Assembly (NCBI RefSeq): GCF_040409955.1
Contig: NZ_CP123384.1
Coordinates: forward strand, 2,613,501 to 2,677,500
Length of the DNA: 64,000 nt
Source: Salipiger sp. H15
GTDB lineage: Bacteria; Pseudomonadota; Alphaproteobacteria; Rhodobacterales; Rhodobacteraceae
Direction of reading: 5' to 3'
A program made the position numbers and the translations under genes. The notes under the pieces were generated by a model. That model had not been told where the DNA came from. It made no database searches and saw only the letters and a program-made list of their open reading frames with translations. Below are positions 38,027-49,254 of this stretch, in pieces. How positions within the stretch are numbered: the first letter of the stretch is position 1; each line of letters starts with the position of its first letter.

Positions 38027-38434
38027 TCACTTCGAGAGCTGCGCGATGCCGCCGATGATGTCGAGCACGGCGCCGGTGTCCGGGTCGACGCGGTAGACGT
38101 AGTCGTCCACGTTGTAATAGGTCCGGCGCGGGTCGAGCCGGTAGCGGCCCGGATCGCGGATCACGATGTAATTGTCGCGGATCCGCTCGCCGCGGTCGTA
38201 GCGGTGCACGTGGATCTCGTCCCGGTCGCGGTCGCGGTGACGGTCGCGGTCATGGTCCCGGTCGTAATCGCGGTCGTGGCGCGCCTGCGGCAGCTTCTTG
38301 TACTGGCCCGGCGGCATGCAGGCCTCGTTCTTCTTGGCGAGGCCCGGCGGGCAGCCCTTGGGGGCGGCGCTGGCGGCCATCGGGGTGGCGAGGGCGGCGG
38401 CCGAAAGCGCCGCGAAGGTGAGGGTACGCAACAT
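38027..38434 (-). CDS. Small exported protein with Asp-Arg/His-Arg repeats (RcnB-like region)
   Basis: A 135-residue protein with a clear signal peptide (MLRTLTFAALSAAALATPMA, cleavage likely after SAA near residue 24). The mature part begins with two cysteines in GCPPGLAKKNEACMPPGQ and then a charged run of D-R and H-R dipeptides (residues 52-72). The C-terminal part (YYNVDDYVYRVDPDTGAVLDIIGGI) resembles RcnB-type periplasmic domains. The run is encoded by a purine/pyrimidine-biased CGGTCGCGGT repeat near 38220-38275. It converges on uvrA. Metal binding is possible from the His/Asp content but unproven. Confidence 0.75.
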   Translation of the reverse strand: MLRTLTFAALSAAALATPMAASAAPKGCPPGLAKKNEACMPPGQYKKLPQARHDRDYDRDHDRDRHRDRDRDEIHVHRYDRGERIRDNYIVIRDPGRYRLDPRRTYYNVDDYVYRVDPDTGAVLDIIGGIAQLSK

Positions 38435-38537
38435 GCTGCTCTCCTGTACGTGGTTCGGAGTTATACGCAGAGAACGCCGCGCCCCGCCGCACCGGTTCCG
38501 AAAAATCCCCGTTCGTCAGCGGGTTTCCGCCAAGCGC

Positions 38538-39323
38538 TCAACCGGCCCAGTCGGGCCGGCGCTTCTCGAGGAAGGCGGAGATGCCCTCTGCCGTGTCGCG
38601 CTCGAGCATGTTCGCCACCATCACCTCACCGGTCAGCGCATAGGCCGCGTCCAGCGGCAGCTCGGCCTGCGCGTAGAAGGCCTCCTTGCCGATGCGCACC
38701 GCCTGCGGCAGCTTCGACGCGACGCTCTCGGCCAGAGCCAGCGCCGCGGCGGGAAGCTCTTCGGCGGGCACCACGCGGTTGACCAGCCCGACCGAGCGCG
38801 CCTCGGCGGCGTCGATGAAGCGGCCGGTGGTCAGCATCTCGAAGGCCATCTTGCGCGGCAGGTTGCGGCTCAGCGCCACCATCGGGGTCGAGCAGAAGAG
38901 GCCGATGTTCACCCCGTTGACGGCGAAGCGCGCATCCTCGGCGGCGATGGCCATGTCGCAGCTTGCCACCAGCTGGCAGCCCGCCGCGGCGGCAATGCCA
39001 TGGACCTGCGCGATCACCGGCTGGGGCAGGCGGGTGAGGCCGGTCATCACCGTCGCGCAGCGGGCGAAGAGACCCGCGAAATAGCCCGCGCCCCCGTCCT
39101 CGGCCTGCCGCCCGGCCTGCATCTCGCGCAGGTCGTGGCCGGCGCAGAACACCTTGCCCGCGCCCGAGATCACCACGGCGCGGATTTCCTGGTCCTGCGC
39201 CAGCGCGTCGATCTGGTCCTGCAGGGCCGCGAGCATCGCGTCCGACAGCGGGTTGAGCCGCTCGGGCGCGTTCAGCCGTAGGTGGGCGACCGGCCCCGTG
39301 TCGTGACGTTCCAGAATTGCCAT
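38538..39323 (-). CDS. Enoyl-CoA hydratase/isomerase family protein
   Basis: A 261-residue crotonase-fold enzyme acting on CoA thioesters. The oxyanion-hole regions are visible (KVFCAGHDLREM near residue 65 and HGIAAAAGCQLVASCD near 115). The later segment VNGVNIGLFCSTPMVALSR differs from the catalytic Glu-Glu pair of classical hydratases, as the second glutamate position is not evident. It could be a hydratase of unusual specificity or an isomerase-like member. ATG 39323 has a GGAGGA site directly upstream; the long open frame beyond it is antisense to the next genes. It is divergent from the thioesterase at 39393. Confidence 0.85.
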   Translation of the reverse strand: MAILERHDTGPVAHLRLNAPERLNPLSDAMLAALQDQIDALAQDQEIRAVVISGAGKVFCAGHDLREMQAGRQAEDGGAGYFAGLFARCATVMTGLTRLPQPVIAQVHGIAAAAGCQLVASCDMAIAAEDARFAVNGVNIGLFCSTPMVALSRNLPRKMAFEMLTTGRFIDAAEARSVGLVNRVVPAEELPAAALALAESVASKLPQAVRIGKEAFYAQAELPLDAAYALTGEVMVANMLERDTAEGISAFLEKRRPDWAG

Positions 39324-39392
39324 CTTGTCCTCCTCCATCCTCGCGGGCAGCCTAGCCAGCGAGGACGAGGGGCGAAAGGGGCGGGAGGTCGC

Positions 39393-39815
39393 ATGGCGCT
39401 GCAGTTCACCATACCGGAGATGAGGGGCTTCCTGTCGGAGGTGTTTCCGCAGGTCGAGGGCATGTTCGCCATCGACCGGATGGACGAGGAGCTGCTGGTG
39501 ATGCGGCTGATCACCGACGACCAGCACCTGCGGCCGGGCGGCACGGTGTCGGGCCCGTCGATGTTCGCGCTCGCCGATGTCGCGGCCTACGTGGCGACGC
39601 TGGCGCGGATCGGGCGCGAGGCGCTGACCGTGACCACCCATTGCTCGATAGACTTCATGCGCAAGCCCGAGGCGGGGCGCGACCTGCTGGCGGAGGCGCG
39701 GGTGCTGAAGATGGGGCGCAGCCTCAGCGTGACCGACGTGCTGCTCTATTCCGAGGGCACGCGCGAGCCGGTCGCCCATGCCTCGCTCACCTACGCGATC
39801 CCGCCGCGGCGCTGA
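39393..39815 (+). CDS. PaaI-family hotdog-fold thioesterase
   Basis: A 140-residue hotdog protein expected to hydrolyse acyl-CoA or aryl-CoA thioesters. The characteristic helix and loop LRPGGTVSGPSMFALADVAAY (catalytic acidic residue in ALAD) and the strand TTHCSIDFMRKPEAGRDL are present. ATG 39393 follows GGGAGG; an in-frame start at 39282 would run back into the neighbouring hydratase gene. It is divergent from that hydratase with 69 bases between starts, and the two may share substrates. Confidence 0.87.
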   Translation: MALQFTIPEMRGFLSEVFPQVEGMFAIDRMDEELLVMRLITDDQHLRPGGTVSGPSMFALADVAAYVATLARIGREALTVTTHCSIDFMRKPEAGRDLLAEARVLKMGRSLSVTDVLLYSEGTREPVAHASLTYAIPPRR

Positions 39816-39986
39816 GCGGTGCAGGGGCGCGCTTCCGGGGTTGCGAAGTCGCGCGATCGGCGCAATCCTCCGCACGGAAAAGCAATACAGCGCCCGAAGA
39901 TGCAGGCGGCAGGGCTGCGCCTTTGGTCTTATAGGCGCCACGCCCCGTCCTGCTAGTCTGGACGCCAACCATAGAGGACAAGAGCC

Positions 39987-40505
39987 ATGCAGATGAGCGA
40001 TTCCCGCGTGATCAAGGCCCCGCGCGAGGTGGTCTGGGCAGCGATCCTGAACCCCGAGGTGCTCAAGGCCTGCGTGCCCGGCTGCACCGAGCTGACCGGC
40101 ACGCCGGACGAGGGCTTCGAGGCGACCGTGGTGCAGAAGGTCGGCCCGGTGAAGGCGACCTTCACCGGGCTCGTGACCCTCTCGAACATGGCCGAGCTCG
40201 AGCGCGTGACGCTGTCGGGCGAGGGCAAGGGCGGCGCGGCGGGCTTTGCCAAGGGCGGCGCCGACGTGAGCTTCCGCGAGGTCGAGGGCGGCACCGAGCT
40301 GACCTACGAGGTCGATGCCAAGGTCGGCGGCAAGCTGGCGCAGCTCGGCAGCCGGATCATCGACGGTTTCGCCAAGAAGATGGCCGACCAGTTCTTCACC
40401 AACCTGCAGGACGCGGTCGAGGGGCCGAGCGATCCCGAGGCGGCGGGCGAAGCGGCGGAAGAGGGCAAGAAAAAAGGCTGGTTCAAACGGATGGTTTCGG
40501 GCTGA
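39987..40505 (+). CDS. coxG: CoxG-family SRPBCC protein of the CO dehydrogenase cluster
   Basis: A 172-residue START/SRPBCC-fold protein of the CoxG type. The start [31 protein letters not shown] is diagnostic. CoxG is proposed to anchor CO dehydrogenase at the membrane; here the C-terminal [12 protein letters not shown] is basic and hydrophobic enough for weak membrane contact but is no full helix. AGAGGACAAGAG precedes ATG 39987. It opens the coxG-S-L-M series, with 58 bases to coxS. A hairpin (GCGCCT 39917-39922, AGGCGC 39933-39938) lies in its upstream region. Confidence 0.9.
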   Translation: MQMSDSRVIKAPREVVWAAILNPEVLKACVPGCTELTGTPDEGFEATVVQKVGPVKATFTGLVTLSNMAELERVTLSGEGKGGAAGFAKGGADVSFREVEGGTELTYEVDAKVGGKLAQLGSRIIDGFAKKMADQFFTNLQDAVEGPSDPEAAGEAAEEGKKKGWFKRMVSG

Positions 40506-40563
40506 CGCCCGTGCCAGAGTGGAACCGACCGACAACCGAACAGTCATCCCAGGGAGGGTACGT

Positions 40564-41049
<486 letters not shown>

Positions 41050-41095
41050 GGCGCGCGTTGACCCCAGGCGGCGCGTGGGGAGACGCGGTGCCATG

Positions 41096-41135
41096 AGTAT
41101 TTGCGGAAAGATGAAAGGCGCGATGCAGCGCCTTT
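41096..41135 (+). repeat. Composite intergenic repeat, copy 4, with hairpin (coxS-coxL junction)
   Basis: GAGTATTTGCGGAAAGATGA begins at 41096 and runs into AAAGGCGC (41114-41121) paired with GCGCCTTT (41128-41135). The whole unit sits between two genes of one operon, 47 bases after the coxS stop. Confidence 0.65.
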
Positions 41136-41273
41136 GACGGCCGGAGGCGGACGGGAGATCGCCACCGGCGACGCAGGGACCGGCGGGCATGGAGGCCGCC
41201 GGATGTGGAGTTCAAGGCGGTGCAAGGCCGTTGAGACGGACCTTTCCCGCCGGCATATGAGGGAGGAGACCCC

Positions 41274-43634
<2,361 letters not shown>

Positions 43635-43638
43635 GCCT

Positions 43639-43675
43639 TTCCCCGGCGCAGGCGCTTGCATCTTGCGCCGGGGAA
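43639..43675 (+). repeat. Strong hairpin after coxL
   Basis: TTCCCCGGCGCA (43639-43650) and TGCGCCGGGGAA (43664-43675) form a perfect 12-bp stem with a 13-base loop, 4 bases after the coxL stop. No T tract follows. It is directly followed by repeat copy 5, still inside the operon. Confidence 0.65.
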
Positions 43676-43677
43676 GG

Positions 43678-43702
43678 TGAGTATTTGGAGAAAGATGAAA
43701 GG
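43678..43702 (+). repeat. Composite intergenic repeat, copy 5 (coxL-coxM junction)
   Basis: GTGAGTATTTGGAGAAAGAT continues into GAAAGGG. It matches the coxS-coxL copy closely and has the same orientation as the operon, with 48 bases remaining to coxM. Confidence 0.65.
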
Positions 43703-43749
43703 GTTGAGGCGCCGCGACCGGCAGCTCGCCCTTCGCCAGGAGGAAGTAG

Positions 43750-44538
43750 ATGTACAGCTTCGAGATCGTGAGACCCAAGAGCGTGGCCGAGGCCATCACA
43801 GCGCTCGGCGAGGAAGAGGCGCAGGCGCTCGGGGGCGGGCAGACGCTGATCCCCTCGCTGAAGCAGCGGCTGGCGGCGCCGTCGGTGCTGGTGAGCCTCG
43901 CCTCGATCGACGAGATCAAGGGCGTGTCGAGCGCGGGTGGCGTGGTCACCATCGGCGGCGGCACCACCCATGGCACCGTGGCGCGCGAGGCGGCGGCGAG
44001 CTACCCGGCGCTTTCCGCGCTGGCGGGCAACATCGGCGATCCGGCGGTGCGCAACCGCGGCACCGTCGGCGGCAGCCTTGCCAACAACGACCCGGCGGCC
44101 TGCTACCCGGCGGCGGCGCTGGCCTCGGGGGCGACCATCGTCACCGCCAACCGCGAGATCGCGGCGGATGACTTCTTCGAGGGCCTGTTCACCACGGCGC
44201 TCGAGGATGGCGAGATCATCACCGCGGTGAAGTTCCCGGTCCCCGAGAAGGCCGCCTACATCAAGTTCGAGCAGCCCGCCTCGCGCTTCGCGCTGGTCGG
44301 CGTCTTCGTCGCCAAGTTCGCGGACGGGGTGCGCGTGGCGGTCACCGGCGCCTCGGAGGGCGGCGTCTTCCGCTGGACCGAGGCCGAGGAGGCGCTGTCG
44401 GGCGACTTCTCCGCCGCCGCGCTCGACGGGCTGACGGTCGATGCGGACGGGCTGATGACCGACCTGCACGGCTCGGCCGCCTACCGCGCGCACCTGATCG
44501 GCGTGCTGACCAAGCGGGCGGTGGCGCAGGCCGCCTGA
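43750..44538 (+). CDS. coxM: Form II CO dehydrogenase-like, FAD-binding medium subunit
   Basis: A 262-residue flavoprotein subunit that takes electrons from CoxS. The FAD motifs are LGGGQTLIPSLKQRLA (residues 27-42) and TIGGGTTHG, followed by IGDPAVRNRGTVGGSLANND. The end contains the CO_deh_flav_C domain. Compared with its partners it is a little shorter than form I CoxM, as usual in form II. AGGAGGAAG precedes ATG 43750. A Rho-independent terminator follows 22 bases after the stop, closing the operon without any coxD/E/F maturation gene. Confidence 0.93.
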   Translation: MYSFEIVRPKSVAEAITALGEEEAQALGGGQTLIPSLKQRLAAPSVLVSLASIDEIKGVSSAGGVVTIGGGTTHGTVAREAAASYPALSALAGNIGDPAVRNRGTVGGSLANNDPAACYPAAALASGATIVTANREIAADDFFEGLFTTALEDGEIITAVKFPVPEKAAYIKFEQPASRFALVGVFVAKFADGVRVAVTGASEGGVFRWTEAEEALSGDFSAAALDGLTVDADGLMTDLHGSAAYRAHLIGVLTKRAVAQAA

Positions 44539-44559
44539 CCGCCGGCGGCAGGGATGTGG

Positions 44560-44587
44560 CGCCCTCCGGGAGACCGGGGGGCGTTTT
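44560..44587 (+). terminator. Terminator of the cox operon
   Basis: CGCCCTCC (44560-44567) and GGGGGGCG (44576-44583) pair with one G-U, followed by TTTTCCTTT. It ends coxGSLM just before the convergent cobQ gene. Confidence 0.75.
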
Positions 44588-44603
44588 CCTTTGTCAGGGC
44601 GGA

Positions 44604-46049
44604 TCAGCGCGCCAATGCGAGCAGGCCCTCGACGTCGAGATGCGCCTCCATGTGGTCGGCCAGCGCGTCGAGCACCGCCTCCACCTTCGCGCCGTAGCGC
44701 TGCCCGCTGCGCGGCACGCCGAGCCCCTCGAGCCAGGCGGCGCGGAAGGCGTCATCGGCGAAGAGCCCGTGCAGGTAGCTGCCGGTGACGCGGCCATCCG
44801 CCGAAGTCGCGCCCTCGGGCGCAGCATCGAGATGCGCGAAGGGGCGGGCGCAGTCCGGGCCCTCGGTGCGGCCGATGTGGATCTCGTAGCCCTCGATCGG
44901 CAGCCCGCTCGCGGCGTGGGTCGCGCACACGCGGGTGAGGCGCTTGTCGGGGGTCATCACCGAGTCGACCTCGAGCAAGCCGAGGCCCGGATCTCTGCCC
45001 GCGGGCCCCTCGATCCCGCCGGGGTCGGCGATGCTGCGCCCGAGCATCTGGTAGCCGCCGCAGATCCCCAGCACGTGGCCGCCGCGCCGGACATGGGCGG
45101 CAAGGTCGACGTCCCAGCCCTGCGCGCGCAGGAAGGCGAGATCGCCGCGGGTGGACTTGCTGCCGGGAAGGATCACGAGGTCCGCGTCGCCGGGGATCAC
45201 CTCGCCCGGCCCGATCATCGAGAGCGACACGCCCGGCTCCTGCACCAGCGGGTCGAGATCGTCGAAATTGGCGATGCGCGAGAGCGCGAGGCAGACCACC
45301 TTGAGGCCGCGGTCGCGCGACCGGCGGGGCAGGTCGAGCGCGTCCTCCGCGGGCAGCAGGTGCGCGTCGCGGAACCACGGCAGCACGCCGAAGCCGCGCC
45401 AGCCGGTGGTCGCCTCGATCAGCGCGTAGCCGTCGTCGAAAAGTCGAGGATCGCCGCGGAACTTGTTGATCAGGAAGCCTTTCACCAGCACGGCATCCTC
45501 GGGATCGATGACCGCCTGTGTGCCGACGACCTGCGCGATCACCCCGCCACGGTCGATGTCACCGGCGAGCACCACGGGCACGTCCGCCGCCCGGGCAAAG
45601 CCCATGTTGGCGATGTCGCGGGCGCGCAGGTTGACCTCGGCCGGGCTGCCCGCGCCCTCGACCAGCACGAGGTCATGGGACGCCTTCAGCCGTTCGAAAC
45701 TCTCCAGCACGCCCGCCATCAGCCGTTCGCGCAGCCCGCCGTAGTCGCGCGCCTGCGTGGTGGCGATGCGCTGGCCCTGCAGGATCACCTGCGCGCCCAT
45801 GTCGCTCTCGGGTTTCAGCAGCACCGGGTTCATGTCGGTCATCGACTCGAGCCCGCAGGCCCGCGCCTGCAACGCCTGTGCCCGGCCGATCTCGCCGCCG
45901 TCGGCGGTCACGGCGGCATTGTTCGACATGTTCTGCGGCTTGAACGGCGCCACCCTGATGCCCCGGCGCAGCGCGGCGCGGCAGAGCCCGGCGACCAGCA
46001 TCGACTTGCCGACGTTCGAGCCGGTACCCTGCAGCATCAGCGCGGGCAT
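44604..46049 (-). CDS. cobQ: Cobyric acid synthase
   Basis: A 481-residue amidotransferase that amidates side chains b, d, e and g of adenosylcobyrinic a,c-diamide in cobalamin synthesis. The N-terminal dethiobiotin-synthetase-like ATPase domain starts [19 protein letters not shown] and contains [20 protein letters not shown]. The C-terminal class I glutaminase has Cys in [13 protein letters not shown] and His in [11 protein letters not shown] 46049 follows GGAGGCGCC; the longer in-frame opening to 46760 is antisense-type shadow of yitT. No other cob gene or cobalamin riboswitch is seen nearby. Confidence 0.94.
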   Translation of the reverse strand: MPALMLQGTGSNVGKSMLVAGLCRAALRRGIRVAPFKPQNMSNNAAVTADGGEIGRAQALQARACGLESMTDMNPVLLKPESDMGAQVILQGQRIATTQARDYGGLRERLMAGVLESFERLKASHDLVLVEGAGSPAEVNLRARDIANMGFARAADVPVVLAGDIDRGGVIAQVVGTQAVIDPEDAVLVKGFLINKFRGDPRLFDDGYALIEATTGWRGFGVLPWFRDAHLLPAEDALDLPRRSRDRGLKVVCLALSRIANFDDLDPLVQEPGVSLSMIGPGEVIPGDADLVILPGSKSTRGDLAFLRAQGWDVDLAAHVRRGGHVLGICGGYQMLGRSIADPGGIEGPAGRDPGLGLLEVDSVMTPDKRLTRVCATHAASGLPIEGYEIHIGRTEGPDCARPFAHLDAAPEGATSADGRVTGSYLHGLFADDAFRAAWLEGLGVPRSGQRYGAKVEAVLDALADHMEAHLDVEGLLALAR

Positions 46050-46063
46050 ACGGCGCCTCCGGC

Positions 46064-46090
46064 GGGAGTACTTGGGGAAAGATGAAGGGC
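46064..46090 (+). repeat. Composite intergenic repeat, copy 6 (variant)
   Basis: GAGTACTTGGGGAAAGATGA, starting at 46066, differs from the commonest form by several substitutions. It lies between cobQ and yitT. GAAGGGC at 46084-46090 can pair with GCCCTTC at 46139-46145. Confidence 0.55.
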
Positions 46091-46183
46091 GCGGCGGGGC
46101 TTGGCTGGCGGCATCGGGACGACCTCGGGCAGGGGTTTGCCCTTCAGTGCCAGCCCTTTGCCGCCGGGACCAGCCCGAAACAC

Positions 46184-46801
46184 TCAGGAGCGCGCGATGT
46201 ATCGGTCGCGGCGGTGGTTGATGGCGATGAGCGCGTTGAGGATGATCGCGCCGACGAGCGACCAGAGCACCTGCACCGGCTGGAAGAACAGGAAGGCCGA
46301 GGCGAAGACCAGCAGGTCGAAGCCGAGCTGGATGTAGCCCGCCTTGATCCCGCGCGTGTCCTGCAGCCAGAGCGCCACGATGCCGACCCCGCCCAGCGTC
46401 GCGCCGTGGCGAAAGAGCGAGAGCAGCCCGAGCCCGGCGCAGACCCCGAAGAGCGCGGCGGCGAGCGGCTGCGAGATCTCGAGGTGCAGCGCCTGCGGCA
46501 TGAGGTCGACCATGCTCGACATCAGCACGACCGAGATGAAGCTCTTGATGGTGAAGCGCCAGCCCAGCTGCTTCACCGCGAGGATGTAGAAGGGCGCGTT
46601 CATCAGGAAGAAAAGCAGGCCGAAGCGCAGGCCGGTGGGCTCTCCCAGCACCAGCGCGAGGCCGGCGACCTGGCCGGTGAACAGCCCGGAGGCGCGCAGG
46701 AACTGGATCCCAAGCGCGACGAGCGTGGTGCCGACGAGGATGCCGTGGACGTCTTCCCACAGCGTGTGTCGATCGGGAGGGGGGCTATCGAGGAGGAGCA
46801 T
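46184..46801 (-). CDS. YitT-family membrane protein
   Basis: A 205-residue integral membrane protein of the YitT family, without the C-terminal DUF2179 domain found in longer members. Five or six hydrophobic segments are visible, for example [30 protein letters not shown] and [17 protein letters not shown]. The family motif [19 protein letters not shown] lies near residue 40. The start at 46801 is uncertain: another in-frame ATG at 46843 exists and neither has a clear ribosome site. No substrate is known for the family. It is upstream of cobQ on the same strand, with 134 bases between. Confidence 0.8.
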   Translation of the reverse strand: MLLLDSPPPDRHTLWEDVHGILVGTTLVALGIQFLRASGLFTGQVAGLALVLGEPTGLRFGLLFFLMNAPFYILAVKQLGWRFTIKSFISVVLMSSMVDLMPQALHLEISQPLAAALFGVCAGLGLLSLFRHGATLGGVGIVALWLQDTRGIKAGYIQLGFDLLVFASAFLFFQPVQVLWSLVGAIILNALIAINHRRDRYIARS

Positions 46802-46909
46802 GGGGCAGGAATGCTGACCTTTATTGCGAAGGTCAAGAGCCATTCGCTGCGGCGCAGCGTCAGCCGGGGCGGCTGCCTGAAAACCCGGCAGGGCGGCGTG
46901 CGGCGCGGC

Positions 46910-47347
46910 TCAGAACCGGCACTGCTCCTGCACCGCGAGGCGGAAGGCACCGGTGCCGCGCGCGTCGGTCCGGGCAAGTTCGGTGCCGCCGTCGGTGAAG
47001 CTGAGCGCGGCCGCCTGCTGCAGGTTGCCGAGCACCATCGAGGAGGTCATAAGCGCGAAATGCGCAGCGCGGTCGGCGGCGATGAGATCCATCGACTGGC
47101 GGTCGTTGCGCCCGTCGGGCAGCTCGATCCAGAGCATGACGGCCGCCGGCGCGGCACCGCGCCACGGCTCGAAACTCACGGTCACGCTGTCCGGGTGGCT
47201 GCGGCTGCAGGAGAAGGTGATCTTCGTCGCGCCGGCGGACTGGCTCATCGCCGCCGCGCCATTGCCCTGCGACAGGGTCCAGGCGGCATGGGCGGGCAGG
47301 GCGAGAAGGGCGAGCAGGCAGGCGGCACAGGCGGTGCGCAGGGGCAT
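46910..47347 (-). CDS. Exported protein of unknown function
   Basis: A 145-residue protein that I cannot assign to a family. The N-terminus is a signal peptide (MPLRTACAACLLALLALPAH, cleavage likely after AHA near residue 21). The mature part is predicted mainly beta and contains two cysteines (FSCSRS and EQCRF) that could form a disulphide. ATG 47347 is preceded on the minus strand by GGAGGCCCC, a good ribosome site. It follows icd in the same direction after 193 bases, with the icd terminator between them. It is probably transcribed alone. Confidence 0.7.
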   Translation of the reverse strand: MPLRTACAACLLALLALPAHAAWTLSQGNGAAAMSQSAGATKITFSCSRSHPDSVTVSFEPWRGAAPAAVMLWIELPDGRNDRQSMDLIAADRAAHFALMTSSMVLGNLQQAAALSFTDGGTELARTDARGTGAFRLAVQEQCRF

Positions 47348-47494
47348 GGGGCCTCCGATCCAGAAATGGCTTGGTCATTGAATGCCCCGAGGGTGCCGCG
47401 CGCGCGGCACGGGGTCAAACACTTCCGCCCTTCGGCGGGTCCGCAGCTTAGAGGCCGCCAGAAAGACGGCGAGCCCGCTCCCGCCAGAAACAAA

Positions 47495-47516
47495 AAGCGG
47501 GCCCGGGGGCCCGCTT
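47495..47516 (-). terminator. Terminator of icd
   Basis: AAGCGGGCCC (47495-47504) and GGGCCCGCTT (47507-47516) form a 10-bp stem. Read on the minus strand it is followed by TTTTTG, a clear U tract, 24 bases after the icd stop. Confidence 0.85.
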
Positions 47517-47540
47517 CGCAACGCGACGCATCTTGGCGGC

Positions 47541-48758
47541 TCAGGCCGTGCCGAGCGCCTTGTTGAGGTTCTGGTCGACTTTCTCGAGGAAGCCCATGGT
47601 GGTCAGCCACTTCTGGTCCGGCCCGACGAGCAGCGCGAGGTCCTTGGTCATCCAGCCCGATTCCACGGTCTGCACCACCACCTTCTCGAGCGTCTCGGCG
47701 AAGTTCATCAGCTGCGCGTTGGCGTCGAGCTTGGCGCGGTGCTTGAGGCCGCCGGTCCAGGCGAAGATCGAGGCGATCGAGTTGGTCGAGGTCGCCTGGC
47801 CCGCCTGGTGCTGGCGGTAGTGGCGGGTGACGGTGCCATGCGCGGCCTCGGCCTCGACGATCTTTCCGTCCGGCGTCATCAGCTGCGAGGTCATCAGGCC
47901 GAGCGAGCCGAAGCCCTGCGCCACGGTGTCGGACTGCACGTCGCCGTCGTAGTTCTTGCAGGCCCAGACGAAACCGCCGTTCCACTTCATGGCGCAGGCC
48001 ACCATGTCGTCGATCAGCCGGTGCTCGTACCAGATCTTCTTCTTCTTGAACTCCTCGGCGAATTCCTCCTCGAAGACCTGCTGGAAGAGGTCCTTGAAGC
48101 GACCGTCATAGGCCTTGAGGATGGTGTTCTTGGTCGACAGGTACACCGGCCAGCCCATCATCAGCCCGTAGTTGAACGAGGCCCGGGCGAAGTCGATGAT
48201 CGAGCTGTCGAGGTTGTACATCGCCTGGTAGACGCCGGCGGAGGGGGCCTTGTAGACCTCCTTCTCGATCACCGTGCCGTCCTCGCCGACGAATTTCATC
48301 GTCAGCGTGCCGGCACCGGGGAAGGTGAAGTCGGTGGCCTTGTACTGGTCGCCGAAGGCATGGCGACCAATGACGATGGGGCGCGTCCAGCCGGGCACGA
48401 GGCGCGGCACGTTGCGGCAGATGATCGGCTGGCGGAAGACGACGCCGCCGAGGATGTTGCGGATCGTGCCGTTGGGCGATTTCCACATCTTCTTGAGGCC
48501 GAATTCCTCGACCCGCGCCTCGTCGGGGGTGATCGTCGCGCATTTGACGGCCACGCCGATCTCGCGCGTCTTCTCGGCCGCGTCGATGGTGATCTGATCC
48601 TCGGTGCGGTCGCGCTCCTCGATCCCGAGATCGTAGTAGAGCAGATCGACGTCCAGGTAGGGCAGGATCAGTTTCTTCTTGATGAAGTCCCAGATGATCC
48701 GGGTCATCTCGTCCCCGTCCATCTCGACGATGGGGTTCTCGACCTTGATCTTCGACAT
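47541..48758 (-). CDS. icd: Isocitrate dehydrogenase (NADP, dimeric type II)
   Basis: A 405-residue NADP-dependent isocitrate dehydrogenase converting isocitrate to 2-oxoglutarate in the TCA cycle. It is the eukaryote-like homodimeric class, not the E. coli class: [20 protein letters not shown] at the start, [15 protein letters not shown], the substrate stretch [39 protein letters not shown] with metal-binding aspartates, and [15 protein letters not shown] for cofactor binding. ATG 48758 follows AAAGGGAC. An inverted repeat (48826-48845) lies in its upstream region. Confidence 0.97.
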   Translation of the reverse strand: MSKIKVENPIVEMDGDEMTRIIWDFIKKKLILPYLDVDLLYYDLGIEERDRTEDQITIDAAEKTREIGVAVKCATITPDEARVEEFGLKKMWKSPNGTIRNILGGVVFRQPIICRNVPRLVPGWTRPIVIGRHAFGDQYKATDFTFPGAGTLTMKFVGEDGTVIEKEVYKAPSAGVYQAMYNLDSSIIDFARASFNYGLMMGWPVYLSTKNTILKAYDGRFKDLFQQVFEEEFAEEFKKKKIWYEHRLIDDMVACAMKWNGGFVWACKNYDGDVQSDTVAQGFGSLGLMTSQLMTPDGKIVEAEAAHGTVTRHYRQHQAGQATSTNSIASIFAWTGGLKHRAKLDANAQLMNFAETLEKVVVQTVESGWMTKDLALLVGPDQKWLTTMGFLEKVDQNLNKALGTA

Positions 48759-48825
48759 GGGTGTCCCTTTCGATGGCTGAGTCGGCTGCGGCGCATGTAG
48801 CGCGTTTGCCGCGGGGAGGGAAGAT

Positions 48826-48845
48826 CGGTATGCAACCGTATACCG
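48826..48845. promoter_or_regulatory. Inverted repeat upstream of icd
   Basis: CGGTAT (48826-48831) and ATACCG (48840-48845) flank eight bases, 68-87 bases before the icd start. A smaller repeat of similar layout (CCTAT-N8-ATAGG, also containing CCGTATAC) lies before gap at 3253-3270. Function unknown. Confidence 0.35.
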
Positions 48846-48945
48846 CGACGTCGTTCAATTTCCCGAAATTTCCCGGGGGTGATTAGCGAATTCGAAAACC
48901 TTCGCCGCTTATGCAGGCGTCATGGAACAGAAAGTTGAGGATTTC

Positions 48946-49254
48946 ATGACCGCGCTTCTGCTGGCACTCGTGCTTTGTATCGGCCTCGGCGCCGGGATCG
49001 TCGCGACCCTGGGCGCGGTTCCGCCCGGCGACGGCGCCACCGGCGTGGTCCTCGTGATCGCGCCGCCCTGGGGGCCCGGCGCCCCCGCGCTGGTCCGCGC
49101 CGCCGGCGGCCGGACGGTCGGGCCGGTCTCGGCCCCCTTCGGCACGCTGGCCTCCTTCGACGGGCCCGCGCCATTGGCACGGCTCGGCGCGCTCGGCGCC
49201 TGGGCCACGCGCGACGCCGCGGTGCTGGCCTCGATCTGCGGGGGCCGGTCATGA
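48946..49254 (+). CDS. Small membrane-anchored protein coupled to a chemoreceptor
   Basis: A 102-residue protein I do not recognise. It has one N-terminal hydrophobic helix ([20 protein letters not shown]) and an alanine/glycine/proline-rich remainder (including [17 protein letters not shown]) that would lie in the periplasm or stay as a tail. ATG 48946 was chosen because GAGG lies 7 bases before it; ATG 48922 in the same frame is possible. Its stop overlaps the start of the chemoreceptor gene (ATGA), so it is translated with it and may be a partner or assembly factor. Confidence 0.65.
   Translation: MTALLLALVLCIGLGAGIVATLGAVPPGDGATGVVLVIAPPWGPGAPALVRAAGGRTVGPVSAPFGTLASFDGPAPLARLGALGAWATRDAAVLASICGGRS

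Noticed and set aside
38220..38275. CRISPR-like or tandem repeat array
   Set aside because: The short CGGTCGCGGT repeats code for the Asp-Arg run of an exported protein and have no spacer structure.
46050..46183. Cobalamin riboswitch upstream of cobQ
   Set aside because: The gap is too short and holds a copy of the intergenic repeat; no B12-box-like sequence was recognised.
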